Assembly: GCF_014377975.1 (NCBI RefSeq) | Contig: NZ_JACMOO010000005.1 | Coordinates: forward strand, 1 to 38,635 | DNA from: Ferruginibacter sp. | GTDB lineage: Bacteria > Bacteroidota > Bacteroidia > Chitinophagales > Chitinophagaceae | Direction: 5' to 3' | Length of the DNA stretch: 38,635 bases | In this document: positions 7,283-16,002 of the stretch, in pieces | How positions within the stretch are numbered: position 1 is the stretch's first letter | How the letters are laid out: every line of letters begins with the position of its first letter | Notes under the pieces: model-generated | What the model was told of the DNA's origin: nothing | The model's database searches: none | Seen by the model: only the letters and a program-made list of their open reading frames with translations | Program-made: the position numbers and the translations under genes

Positions 7283-8227
7283 ATGATGGATCTGTCAGTG
7301 ATAGTGCCGCTTTTAAACGAAGACGAATCTTTACCCGAGTTAGCAGCCTGGATTGAAAGAGTTATGATAGCTAATAATTTCAGCTATGAAATAATTATGG
7401 TGGATGATGGCAGCAACGATAATTCATGGCAGGTAATTGAATCGCTGCATAAAAATAATGACAAGATTCGCGGCATCCGGTTTCAAAGAAATTATGGTAA
7501 AAGTGCTGCGCTGAATGAGGGATTTAAAGCAGCTCTGGGCGAGGTAGTGATAACGATGGACGCAGATATGCAGGATAGTCCCGATGAAATACCCGGCCTG
7601 CGGCGCATGATTGTGGAGGAAGGTTTTGATATGGTGAGCGGCTGGAAAAAGAAACGCTTTGACAACAAGCTCACAAAAAATTTACCTTCTAAATTATTTA
7701 ATTCGGCAGCCAGCAGATCGAGCGGAATTGCACTGCACGATTTTAATTGCGGGCTAAAAGCGTATAAAAATAAAGTAGTGAAAAGTGTAGAAGTGTATGG
7801 CGAAATGCACCGCTATATTCCTGTACTGGCAAAGTGGGCCGGCTTTAAAAAAATTGGCGAAAAGGTAGTGGAACACAGACCCAGAAAATATGGGGTTACA
7901 AAATTTGGCTGGAGCCGTTTTATAAATGGATTTTTAGATCTGGCAAGCATTATGTTCATGGGTAAATTTGGTAAAAAACCGATGCATATTTTTGGTCTTT
8001 GGGGAAGCATTGTATTTTTTGCGGGAACCTGTATCTGGATATATTTATTTTTAGCTAAAATATTTTTCGACAAATTTAATATGACAGACCGTCCACTTTT
8101 TTATGTGGGCATCATCTCCATCGTAATTGGTACACAATTATTTTTAGCGGGTTTTTTAGGCGAGCTGATAGCAAGAAATTCGAATGATAGAAATTACTAT
8201 TTGATAGAAGAAAAGCTGGGTATATGA
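7283..8227 (+). CDS. Family 2 glycosyltransferase with C-terminal membrane anchors (DPM1/GtrB-like)
   Basis: Transfers a sugar from a nucleotide donor, probably to a polyprenyl phosphate or a glycan at the inner membrane. The GT-A fold shows SVIVPLLNEDESLPEL near the N-terminus, the VDDGSND donor site, FQRNYGKSAALNEGF and the metal-binding DAD of ITMDADMQDSPDE. Two membrane helices follow near the C-terminus (IFGLWGSIVFFAGTCIWIYL and VGIISIVIGTQLFLAGFLGE). This matches the DPM1/GtrB/ArnC subgroup. The ATG at 7283 (or 7286) is preferred over an in-frame TTG at 7265 because the family starts right before the first strand. It precedes the heptose cluster on the same strand, suggesting a role in the same surface glycan. 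Confidence 0.9.
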   Translation: MMDLSVIVPLLNEDESLPELAAWIERVMIANNFSYEIIMVDDGSNDNSWQVIESLHKNNDKIRGIRFQRNYGKSAALNEGFKAALGEVVITMDADMQDSPDEIPGLRRMIVEEGFDMVSGWKKKRFDNKLTKNLPSKLFNSAASRSSGIALHDFNCGLKAYKNKVVKSVEVYGEMHRYIPVLAKWAGFKKIGEKVVEHRPRKYGVTKFGWSRFINGFLDLASIMFMGKFGKKPMHIFGLWGSIVFFAGTCIWIYLFLAKIFFDKFNMTDRPLFYVGIISIVIGTQLFLAGFLGELIARNSNDRNYYLIEEKLGI

Positions 8228-8236
8228 TGATGCGGT

Positions 8237-8369
8237 GATGGAGCGGATAAAGACGAATGTAACGGATTTTAAATTTTTTATTCGCCGTATCTGCAACAGT
8301 AAGTCTCATCAGTGTTTTCATGATAGATACGCTGATGGAGCGGATAAAGCCGGATGTAGCGGATTTTAA
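8237..8369. repeat. GxxExxY-associated repeat, upstream pair
   Basis: Two direct copies of a 36-bp unit (8237-8272 and 8334-8369) starting GATGGAGCGGATAAAG and ending CGGATTTTAA, with 3 mismatches. Between them is a T-rich stretch containing inverted versions (ATTCGCCGTATCTGC and CTCATCAGTGTT). The same words recur, inverted, downstream of the GxxExxY gene at 8824-8945. Confidence 0.75.
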
Positions 8370-8438
8370 TTTTATCTTATTTCCGTTTTTTCAGCAGCAG
8401 TCAATACGACCAGCGTCTACCTAAAAAATAAAATTATA

Positions 8439-8816
8439 ATTCTTCACGCAGATATAACCGAGAAAATTTTAGGCTGCTTTTATAAAGTTTATAATGAACT
8501 GGGTTATGGCTTTTTAGAAAAGGTTTACGAAAATGCTTTGATGATTGAATTGGTAACAGCTGGATTAGCTGGATTGCAGCAAGCAGGAATTAAAGTTTAT
8601 TATGAAGGAAAAGAAGTGGGAAATTATTTTGCAGATATTTTAGCAGCCAACAAAATAATTGTGGAAGTAAAGGCGGGAAAGGGTGAAATAATCAAAGAGC
8701 ATGAATTACAATTATCTAATTATTTAAAAGCTGCAAATTATGAAATAGGACTTATCCTTCATTTTGGCGAAAAGCCAACTTTGAAAAGAATAATTTTTTC
8801 TAATGACTATAAATAA
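8439..8816 (+). CDS. GxxExxY family protein (PD-(D/E)XK-like) without a normal start codon
   Basis: The product carries the family signature G-x-x-E-x-x-Y in ELGYGFLEKVYENAL, preceded by HADITEKILGCFYKVY and followed by EGKEVGNYFADIL, IIVEVKAGKGEI and HELQLSNYLKAANYEIGLIL, with nuclease-fold-like residues D, E and K (DIL...EVKAG). The function of the family is unknown. The first ATG (8538) lies after the signature motif and would delete it. Upstream the frame is open back to a TAA at 8367 with no ATG, GTG or TTG, so translation would need ATT (8433 or 8439) or ATA, or the gene has lost its start. The whole unit is flanked by its typical dispersed repeats and sits between two glycosyltransferase genes. 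Confidence 0.7.
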   Translation: MLHADITEKILGCFYKVYNELGYGFLEKVYENALMIELVTAGLAGLQQAGIKVYYEGKEVGNYFADILAANKIIVEVKAGKGEIIKEHELQLSNYLKAANYEIGLILHFGEKPTLKRIIFSNDYK

Positions 8817-8823
8817 GAATATA

Positions 8824-8945
8824 GAAACGCTGATTAAGCAGACTAAAACGGATAAAGCATTTTTTTTCTTTGGTTTTTTTATCCGTTGTATCAGTGTCAA
8901 TCTGTGGCATCAGCGTCTCTATTAAATCAGTTTCATCAGTGTTCT
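8824..8945. repeat. GxxExxY-associated imperfect inverted repeat, downstream
   Basis: AAACGCTGATTAAGCAGAC and AAAACGGATAAA are mirrored by TTTTTATCCGTTGTATCAG and GGCATCAGCGTC across a T-rich centre. This gives a long imperfect hairpin. A further CATCAGTGTT follows. The final bases supply the GTG start codon of the next glycosyltransferase, so the element abuts or has replaced that gene's leader. Confidence 0.65.
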
Positions 8946-10081
8946 ATCAAAAAAAAATCATCATCATCGGGCCTGCACATCCACTTCGTGGAGGGCTTGC
9001 ATCTTATAACGAACGGCTGGCAAAAGAATTTTTGCAGCAGGGACATCAGGTTAGTATTTACACTTTTTCATTACAATATCCCGGATTTTTATTTCCGGGT
9101 ACTACACAGTTTTCTACCGAACCGGCACCTGCAGATTTAGATATCCATGTTTGCATAAATACTGTTAATCCCCTTAACTGGATCAGCGTTGGCCTGGAAT
9201 TAAAAAAGCAACGGCCAGATTTAATTGTAGTACGTTACTGGCTGCCGTTTATGGGGCCTTGCCTTGGAAGCATTTTACGCATTGCAAAGAAAAACAAACA
9301 TACCAAAGTAGTGTGCATAGCCGACAATATTATACCGCATGAAAAGCGCATGGGTGACATCGTTTTCACCAAATATTTCGTATCACCTGTGGATGGGTTT
9401 ATCACCATGAGTGAAAAAGTACTTACCGATCTTGGACAATTTGCGAAAGGCAAACCGGCTAAATTTGTTGCACATCCATTATATGATAATTTTGGAGAGA
9501 AGATTAGTAAAGAAGAAGCAAGAAGTAAATTAAAAATTAATAATGAAGAATTAATAATTTTATTTTTTGGGTTTATAAGAAGGTACAAGGGGCTGGATAT
9601 TTTACTGGATGCAATGAAGCTTTTGCAGAAAGGCGATAATTACCGCACTCCCAGACTTTTAATAGCAGGTGAATTTTACGAAGACCGAAAAACCTACGAT
9701 GAGCAGATTGAGCAGCTGGGCATAAAAGACATGCTTATTTTAAGAACTGAATTTATTGCAGACAGTGAAGTGAAATATTATTTAAGTGCCGCAGATTTAG
9801 TGGTACAACCTTACCGAAACGCCACCCAAAGCGGCGTAACGCCCTTAGCTTATCATTTTGAAAAACCAATGATTGTTACCAATGTGGGCGGATTGGCTTC
9901 AATGGTGCCGGATGATAAAGTTGGATTGATTGCGGAACCAAATGCTGAATCCATAGCAGCAAAAATCACGGAATATTTTTATAAAGGATCGGCGTATTTT
10001 ATACCATATTTAATTGAAGAAAAGAAAAAATATAGCTGGAGTAAAATGGCCATAAGTATTCTTGAATTAGTTGGCTTATAA
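8939..10081 (+). CDS. Family 4 (GT-B) glycosyltransferase
   Basis: A retaining GT4-like enzyme, about 380 residues from the GTG at 8939. Seen: an N-terminal GPAHPLRGGLASYNERLA (nucleotide-sugar transferase start), a central FFGFIRRYKGLDILLDAM that opens the C-terminal Rossmann domain, and QPYRNATQSGVTPLAYHF followed by KPMIVTNVGGL, the donor-sugar binding region. GTG 8939 is chosen because the upstream 23 codons are encoded by the repeat element and are low-complexity Ser/Val-rich. It precedes the heptose-kinase gene by 77 bases on the same strand, so a role in adding heptose or another sugar to the same glycan is plausible, but the acceptor and donor cannot be read. Confidence 0.88.
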   Translation: MFYQKKIIIIGPAHPLRGGLASYNERLAKEFLQQGHQVSIYTFSLQYPGFLFPGTTQFSTEPAPADLDIHVCINTVNPLNWISVGLELKKQRPDLIVVRYWLPFMGPCLGSILRIAKKNKHTKVVCIADNIIPHEKRMGDIVFTKYFVSPVDGFITMSEKVLTDLGQFAKGKPAKFVAHPLYDNFGEKISKEEARSKLKINNEELIILFFGFIRRYKGLDILLDAMKLLQKGDNYRTPRLLIAGEFYEDRKTYDEQIEQLGIKDMLILRTEFIADSEVKYYLSAADLVVQPYRNATQSGVTPLAYHFEKPMIVTNVGGLASMVPDDKVGLIAEPNAESIAAKITEYFYKGSAYFIPYLIEEKKKYSWSKMAISILELVGL

Positions 10082-10158
10082 GAAGATTGGCCCCTTTGGT
10101 CTAACAAAATTTTACTTCTCATTTATTCCATCGGCATATTCCTTAATTTGCAGCCATT

Positions 10159-11184
10159 ATGATTTATAGAAGTAAAGCTCCTTTACGCATCGGGTTGGCA
10201 GGCGGTGGCACAGATGTTAGTCCGTACAGCGATGAATATGGTGGTGCCATTTTAAATGCCACGGTTTCGCTTTCGGCCCATGCCAGTATTGAACCCCTGC
10301 AGGAAAATACTATTATTGTGGAGGCACTCGACCGGAAAGAAGAAGAACGTTACGATTGGGCACCTGCCCTACCCATTAATGGAAAATTGGATTTACTGAA
10401 AGGTGTGTACAACCGCATTCATGCCATGTATGGATTGCCATTAACGGGTTTCCGTTTATCTACTTTTGTAGATGCACCAGCGGGCTCCGGTCTTGGTACG
10501 TCCTCTACCCTTGTGGTGGCTATTTTGGGAGCTTTTGTTGAGTTGTTGAAATTACCACTGGGCGATTATGATATTGCTCATCTTGCATACCAGATTGAAC
10601 GGGAAGACCTGCAACTCGCCGGTGGCAAGCAGGACCAGTATGCTGCAACTTTTGGCGGAGTTAATTTCATGGAATTTTATGGCGATGATAAAGTGATTGT
10701 AAATCCGCTGCGCATTCGCCCGGAATACCTGCACGAACTGGGCAATAATTTGGTACTATATTTTACTGCCACTTCCAGAGAGAGTGCACACATTATTAAA
10801 GAGCAGGTAAAAAATGTAAACAATAAAGATGAAAAAAGCATCAAAGCCATGCACCAGTTAAAGGAGCAGGCTAAAATGATGAAGGAAGCTTTATTAAAAG
10901 GCAGATTAAACGAAATAGGAGAAATACTGGATTTTGGTTTTGAACAAAAACGCAGGATAGCCCACAATATCAGCAACGAGACCATTGAATTAATTTATAC
11001 GGCGGCTAAAAAATCCGGCGCTACCGGTGGCAAAATCAGTGGAGCCGGTGGCGGTGGCTTTATGATATTTTATTGTCCCGGAAACACCCGCTATGCCGTG
11101 ATAGAAACTTTGAATACTTTTGGCGGCGAAATCAAAAATTATACTTTCACCAAATATGGTTTAACCACCTGGACAATTAGCTGA
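10159..11184 (+). CDS. hddA: D-glycero-alpha-D-manno-heptose 7-phosphate 1-kinase (GHMP kinase)
   Basis: GHMP-superfamily sugar kinase of 341 residues, the normal HddA length. It would phosphorylate heptose 7-phosphate at C1 in the alpha configuration. Motif 1 is LRIGLAGGGTDVSPY (9-23), motif 2 the ATP-binding PAGSGLGTSS (107-116), then GGKQDQYAATFGG (155-167), and motif 3 KISGAGGGGFM (292-302). The GGGTDVxPY signature separates HddA-like kinases from galactokinases; L-fucokinase-type kinases are a less likely alternative. Its context (gmhA, gmhB-like and hddC-like genes within 7 kb) supports the heptose assignment. The stop codon overlaps the next start by one base (TGATG), so the pair is translationally coupled. 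Confidence 0.87.
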   Translation: MIYRSKAPLRIGLAGGGTDVSPYSDEYGGAILNATVSLSAHASIEPLQENTIIVEALDRKEEERYDWAPALPINGKLDLLKGVYNRIHAMYGLPLTGFRLSTFVDAPAGSGLGTSSTLVVAILGAFVELLKLPLGDYDIAHLAYQIEREDLQLAGGKQDQYAATFGGVNFMEFYGDDKVIVNPLRIRPEYLHELGNNLVLYFTATSRESAHIIKEQVKNVNNKDEKSIKAMHQLKEQAKMMKEALLKGRLNEIGEILDFGFEQKRRIAHNISNETIELIYTAAKKSGATGGKISGAGGGGFMIFYCPGNTRYAVIETLNTFGGEIKNYTFTKYGLTTWTIS

Positions 11185-11906
11185 TGTGGATCAAATTTTT
11201 TTTAATACAGAAAACAAAAGCACTTTTCAGTCTTTTTAAATTGCATGTACTGGTTGAACCGTTTAGTGGTTTTCTTTTAAACCTTGCCTACCTGTCCAAA
11301 CAATCCAAATGGATCAACCAGCAAAAAGGGCTGGCTTACAATGATTTTTTTAGCGGCAATCGTTCAAGGGAAAAAAGGCTTGGATTATATCAATATCTCA
11401 ATAAAGAATTTATCAAAGATCAACCTATGAATTACCTGGAATTTGGTGTGGCCAATGGTGGCTCATTTTACTGGTGGTTAAAAAATCATCCCAATCAGCA
11501 ATCAACCTTTTCAGGCTTTGATACTTTTTCAGGATTGCCGGAAGACTATGGCCCTTTTAAAAAAGGAGATATGAGCAATGGCAATGCACCATTAAAAACA
11601 GATGATACAAGAGCCTTTTTTTACCAGGGATTATTTCAACAGACTTTACCTGGATTTTTAAAAAGCTTTAATAATGAAAAACGCACGGTCATTCACATGG
11701 ATGCAGACCTGTACTCTTCTACCCTTTTTACCTTAACTTCTTTTGCGCCTTATTTAAAAAAAGGCGATATCATTTTATTTGATGAATTTTGTGTACCAAC
11801 CCATGAATTTTTAGCAGTTAAAAATTTTACGGAATCGTACTATATTAATTTAAAACCTATTGCTGCCGCCAACAACTTTTTATTTACTGCCTTGCAGGTA
11901 ATTTAA
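11184..11906 (+). CDS. TylF-like SAM-dependent methyltransferase
   Basis: A 240-residue class I methyltransferase related to the TylF/MycF sugar O-methyltransferase family. The SAM site is MNYLEFGVANGGSFYWW, followed by FSGFDTFSGLPEDYGPF and the metal-binding VIHMDADLYSSTLFTL, then GDIILFDEF. In characterised members the Asp pair binds Mg2+ next to the sugar hydroxyl. The gene overlaps hddA by one base and lies 7 bases before gmhA, so it is embedded in the heptose operon. This suggests, as inference, that it methylates a heptose or the glycan that contains it. Confidence 0.82.
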   Translation: MWIKFFLIQKTKALFSLFKLHVLVEPFSGFLLNLAYLSKQSKWINQQKGLAYNDFFSGNRSREKRLGLYQYLNKEFIKDQPMNYLEFGVANGGSFYWWLKNHPNQQSTFSGFDTFSGLPEDYGPFKKGDMSNGNAPLKTDDTRAFFYQGLFQQTLPGFLKSFNNEKRTVIHMDADLYSSTLFTLTSFAPYLKKGDIILFDEFCVPTHEFLAVKNFTESYYINLKPIAAANNFLFTALQVI

Positions 11907-11913
11907 TAATTAT

Positions 11914-12507
11914 ATGAATCAAAAAATTGCAGATCGCATCAATGCTTCTATTGCAGTAAAACAAAATTTACTTGCAGATGAAAAAATCATTGCCACCATC
12001 ACTGAAAGTGTTGCCGTGATTGTGCACGCCTTTAACAATGGCAATAAAGTATTGTTTTGTGGCAATGGTGGCAGCGCAGCAGATGCACAACATTTGGCGG
12101 CTGAATTCAGCGGCCGTTTTTATATCGACAGGGATGCACTACCTGCAGAAGCCTTGCATTGCAACACCAGTTATTTAACGGCAGTAGCAAATGATTATAA
12201 TTTTAATTTAATTTATTCCAGGTTGATAAAAGGGCTTGGTAAAAAAGGTGATGTACTGGTTGGTTTAAGTACATCCGGTAACAGTGCCAATATTATAAAT
12301 GCATTTGAAACAGCCAGAGAAAAAGAAATGATCACCATTGGTTTTACCGGTTTTACCGGTGGTGCCATGAAAGTGATTTCAGACTATTTGCTCAACGTTC
12401 CATCAACCGATACACCCCGGATACAGGAAAGTCATATTTTACTTGGCCACATTATTTGCGAACTGGTAGAAGAAGAACTCTTTGGCCATACAGCCGCGGC
12501 TAACTGA
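11914..12507 (+). CDS. gmhA: Phosphoheptose isomerase
   Basis: Converts sedoheptulose 7-phosphate to D-glycero-D-manno-heptose 7-phosphate, the first step of heptose synthesis. A SIS-domain protein of 197 residues, the usual length. Active-site residues line up with the known enzyme: CGNGGSAADAQHLAAEFSGR (49-68) with H60 and E64, D94 in VANDYNF, STSGNSANI (119-127), and RIQESHILLGHI with Q171 and H179. Follows the TylF-like gene by 7 bases. DiaA-like paralogues share the fold but lack the full metal/active-site set. Confidence 0.93.
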   Translation: MNQKIADRINASIAVKQNLLADEKIIATITESVAVIVHAFNNGNKVLFCGNGGSAADAQHLAAEFSGRFYIDRDALPAEALHCNTSYLTAVANDYNFNLIYSRLIKGLGKKGDVLVGLSTSGNSANIINAFETAREKEMITIGFTGFTGGAMKVISDYLLNVPSTDTPRIQESHILLGHIICELVEEELFGHTAAAN

Positions 12508-12803
12508 TCGTTGCATTCAATTCATGCTGGCATGTTTAGCATGGCATCAAAAAAAGCTGAGTATTTTTATTGATCGCTTTTCATAAAATCCTCCCTGTTT
12601 AAACTTCGGATATGTGCTGCCGAAGAGCAATAAAAAGTATCAGTATTTTGTAATAGCAGGTTTTACAAGTTACTTTTAAATGTCATCATTTAAAAGTATT
12701 TTCAATAAATATCTTCTGTCAACTCCACCAAAGTGGGGCAGGCAAATCAATGAAATTCATTTGGTACTATCTCACCACCCAGACAAAAAACGGTTCAGCA
12801 TTT

Positions 12804-14189
12804 ATGAAAAATATTTCCCTGGCAATTGTTTGTTTTCTTTTTTCGACGGTCGTAAATGGACAACAAGATAGTAACAAAACGTTATTATCCAAATTAGACA
12901 TGGACTACCTTGAAACCCTTACCAGGGATGTAATGGAAAGTTCCAGGATTTATCCCAGGCAAAAGATTAGCGATGATTTTGGCAGCAACAATACAGGTAT
13001 AGTACTGATAAGGCCAGGCGGACGAAGCAGTTACCCGGCCTATTGGATAAGAGACTATGCAATGTCAATAGAGAGTGGTTTTGTAACAACTGAAGAACAA
13101 AAACAACTGCTGCTATTAACGGCAAAAACACAGTGTGATCAAACATGGATTTCAAATGCAGGCAGTATGATCCCTGTTGGTGCAATCGCAGATCATATCA
13201 GGATGGATGACAGCAAACCTATTTTTTTTCCGGGAACCTACGACTATCATGAACAGGGAGGAAAAACCTGGGGAATGACTCCGCCGTATTGTGATCAATA
13301 TTTTTTTATTCACATGGCTTATTATTATGTAACGGTTACTGCATCAGCCAAATTTTTACTTCAGCAAATTAACGGCCTACCATTAATTGACCGGCTGGAA
13401 ATGGCCTACAAAGTACCACCAACCCGCCAGGATAGCACTGCAGTATACACCATAGACGATTTCAGGGGCGTTGATTTTGGATTCAGGGATGTGATTACTA
13501 TGACCGGTGAACTTTGTTTTCCGTCCCTGTTAAAATACCGGGCTTCTGTAGAATTGGCGGAGTTATTTGAATTAATTAACCGGAAAGACAAACCCCATTT
13601 TTACAAAACAATCGCCGCCAGTTTAAAACACGCAATTCCCCGGATTTTTTACGATGGCCGGGGGATGTTGCTGGCCTCAACCGGCAAGAGCAGGCAAGCT
13701 GATGTATGGAGTACAGCGATGGCTGTGTATCTGGGAGTGTTGGAAGGAGATCAGTTGACGAAGACCTGCCAGTTTCTTTGCCGGGCGTATAAGGGTGGAT
13801 GGCTATCTGCTAAAGGAAATATAAGGCATGTACTTACCATTGATGATTACAATGATTCAACCGCCTGGGAAAATAGTTTAGTGCCAAAAAACAGGTATCA
13901 GAATGGCGCCTATTGGGGCACTGCCACCGGGTGGGTATGCTTTGCAATTGCCAAAGCAGATATGAACGCAGCAAAACAACTGGCCAAAGAATACATCGCT
14001 GATTTGCGTGGAGGTGACTATAGAAAGGGGCCTGAATTTGGTGCGCCCTGGGAATGTTATAATAAAGACACTCCGCAAAATGCAGTGTACATTGCTTCTG
14101 TTAGCTGCCCTTTTATCGCATTTAAAAAGCAATCATTGGCAGGCAGTAAAATTCCTTTAAAAAATAGTAAAAAGTTCAGGGTACAATAA
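12804..14189 (+). CDS. Secreted putative glycoside hydrolase of the six-hairpin (alpha/alpha)6 type
   Basis: A 461-residue exported protein with a signal peptide (MKNISLAIVCFLFSTVVNGQ). The start at 12804 is chosen over an in-frame ATG at 12750 because it places the signal peptide first. The mature part has the look of an (alpha/alpha)6 glycosidase: YPAYWIRDYAMSIESG, TPPYCDQYFFIHMAYYY, DVWSTAMAVYLGVLEGD, YQNGAYWGTATGWVCFAIAK and GAPWECYNKDTPQNAVYIAS. WIRDY and the acidic residues near PWECYN are candidate catalytic positions. I cannot place it in a numbered GH family. It lies 47 bases before the alpha-L-fucosidase, suggesting a joint role in degrading a fucosylated glycan. A gap of about 300 bases without recognisable features separates it from gmhA. 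Confidence 0.65.
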   Translation: MKNISLAIVCFLFSTVVNGQQDSNKTLLSKLDMDYLETLTRDVMESSRIYPRQKISDDFGSNNTGIVLIRPGGRSSYPAYWIRDYAMSIESGFVTTEEQKQLLLLTAKTQCDQTWISNAGSMIPVGAIADHIRMDDSKPIFFPGTYDYHEQGGKTWGMTPPYCDQYFFIHMAYYYVTVTASAKFLLQQINGLPLIDRLEMAYKVPPTRQDSTAVYTIDDFRGVDFGFRDVITMTGELCFPSLLKYRASVELAELFELINRKDKPHFYKTIAASLKHAIPRIFYDGRGMLLASTGKSRQADVWSTAMAVYLGVLEGDQLTKTCQFLCRAYKGGWLSAKGNIRHVLTIDDYNDSTAWENSLVPKNRYQNGAYWGTATGWVCFAIAKADMNAAKQLAKEYIADLRGGDYRKGPEFGAPWECYNKDTPQNAVYIASVSCPFIAFKKQSLAGSKIPLKNSKKFRVQ

Positions 14190-14235
14190 TCAATCAACTA
14201 AATAAACACAATAAATCAGCCACAAAAATTGCTTT

Positions 14236-16002
14236 ATGATTAAACAAATTATTGCCTTTTTTATTTGTATTTTACTATATGCTGCAACAGTTTCAGCACA
14301 ATCTGCTGTGGCAACGCCGGCAGAAAATCTAAAAACAAAATGGTTTAGGGAAGCCAGATTTGGAATGTTTATTCACTGGGGCCTGTTCGCCCAACACGCA
14401 GGTACTTACAAAGGAAAAAAATATTATGGCATCAGCGAATGGCTGCAGGAAAGGGCTAAAATTCCGGCCAAAGAATACGAAAAATTTGCAGCGGAATTTA
14501 ACCCTGTAGATTTTAATGCTGCGCAATGGGTAAGCTTTGCGAAAGCCTCCGGCATAAAATACATAGTTATTACAGCCAAACACCATGAGGGTTTTGCCAT
14601 GTTTAAATCAATGGTATCTGCCTTTAATATTGTAGATGCTACTCCTTATAAAAAAGATCCGATGAAAGAGCTGGCGGCAGAATGCAAAAAGGCCGGCATC
14701 AGGTTAGGCTTTTACTATTCACAATTCCAGGATTGGCACGAGCCCAATGGTGGTGGCAATGATTGGGACTTTGATAATACAAAAAAGGACTACCCTGTTT
14801 ATTATGCCACCAAAGCGATTCCTCAAATAAAAGAACTGCTCACCAATTATGGAGACCTTGGACTTATATGGTTTGATACACCCGGAGATATGACGCAGGA
14901 ACAGTCAAAGGAATTTTTAAAAAAAGTGAAGGACTGGCAACCCAACTGCCTCGTGAGCAGCCGCGTGGGTAACGGGTTGGGAGATTATACTGATTTCGGT
15001 GACGGCGAAGTGCCGGCCGGTGTAGTAAAAGGTCCGTGGGAAGCAATTTTTACACACAATGATTCATGGGGATATTCGTCGTTTGACAATAATTTTAAAA
15101 CCCCCAAAGAGATCATCCGTCTGCTTACCACTATTTCTTCAAAGGGAGGCAACCTTTTATTGAATATCGGCCCCATGGCCAATGGCAAAATTCCGGATCT
15201 GTCGCAAAAATATTTTTTAGAAACGGGTAAATGGTTGATTAAAAACGGGCAGAGCATTTATGGTACTACCTGTTCACTCATCAAACCGCAGCCATGGGGT
15301 GTTACCACCAATAAGCCAGGTAAACTTTTTATACATATTTTTCAATCCCCACTGAACGGTAAGATTACTATTCCTGTAAAAGGATTAACCCTTCATTCAG
15401 TTTACTGGCTTTCCAATAAAAAACCGGTAGCTGCTGCAATGAAATCAACAGGTTTGCAATTGCAGTTACCGCCACTGTTGCCCGATACGAGAGATGCGGT
15501 TGTAGTAGTGGAGTATAGTGGTACAATGGTTGAAAATTACGATACACCTGAAGTGTGGAGCAGGCAATACCCGGAATTTTACCTGCTGCCGGATTATGCA
15601 ACAGTCAAGGGCAATGCAACCATCAGCACAGTAACCTACTCTCATTATTTTGGCGACTGGAAGCATGCGGTTTGCATAAAAAATTTACAGTCGCCAACAG
15701 ATGAAGTGAGTTTTGAAATTCAGGTAAAAGAAAAAGGCGATTATAAAATTACCCTTGAATATGCAGCCGATAAAAACAGTGAAGGCGAAGAAGGAATATT
15801 GGAAATAGCCGGTCAGCAATTTCCCTTTCAGGTACTTAAAACGGGTGAGTATGATGAATGGAAACCCTTGTCATGGATCAGGCAGACAGTAGCAATCTTA
15901 TCCGTTACACAACCCAGGCTTTATACACTGAAAATAAAGCCCGCCAGAGCAGGCAGGGAATTGTTCAATTTAAAAAGAATCATTGCAGAACCTGTTGAGT
16001 AA
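14236..16002 (+). CDS. Secreted alpha-L-fucosidase, GH29
   Basis: Hydrolyses terminal alpha-L-fucose with retention. Signal peptide at residues 1-22 (core IIAFFICILLYAATVSA). The GH29 barrel shows WFREARFGMFIHWG (36-49), ITAKHHEGFAMF (112-123), RLGFYYSQFQDWHE (156-169) and the nucleophile region LIWFDTPGDM with D214. SSKGGNLLLNIGP is also typical. The C-terminal 200 residues look like beta-sandwich modules that may bind carbohydrate. Total length of 588 is at the long end for the family. Likely periplasmic or surface-exposed. It interrupts the heptose genes together with the preceding glycosidase. Confidence 0.93.
   Translation: MIKQIIAFFICILLYAATVSAQSAVATPAENLKTKWFREARFGMFIHWGLFAQHAGTYKGKKYYGISEWLQERAKIPAKEYEKFAAEFNPVDFNAAQWVSFAKASGIKYIVITAKHHEGFAMFKSMVSAFNIVDATPYKKDPMKELAAECKKAGIRLGFYYSQFQDWHEPNGGGNDWDFDNTKKDYPVYYATKAIPQIKELLTNYGDLGLIWFDTPGDMTQEQSKEFLKKVKDWQPNCLVSSRVGNGLGDYTDFGDGEVPAGVVKGPWEAIFTHNDSWGYSSFDNNFKTPKEIIRLLTTISSKGGNLLLNIGPMANGKIPDLSQKYFLETGKWLIKNGQSIYGTTCSLIKPQPWGVTTNKPGKLFIHIFQSPLNGKITIPVKGLTLHSVYWLSNKKPVAAAMKSTGLQLQLPPLLPDTRDAVVVVEYSGTMVENYDTPEVWSRQYPEFYLLPDYATVKGNATISTVTYSHYFGDWKHAVCIKNLQSPTDEVSFEIQVKEKGDYKITLEYAADKNSEGEEGILEIAGQQFPFQVLKTGEYDEWKPLSWIRQTVAILSVTQPRLYTLKIKPARAGRELFNLKRIIAEPVE

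Noticed and set aside
8870-8938. Extended N-terminus of the GT4 glycosyltransferase from TTG 8870
   Set aside because: The added residues are encoded by the GxxExxY-associated repeat and are low-complexity; GTG 8939 fits the family start.
12523-12543. Hairpin CATGCT/AGCATG after gmhA as a terminator
   Set aside because: It is followed by an A run on the plus strand, not a T run, so it does not look like a plus-strand terminator.
12680-12871. Small plus-strand gene before the six-hairpin hydrolase
   Set aside because: It overlaps the signal peptide of the real gene in another frame and has no protein-like composition.
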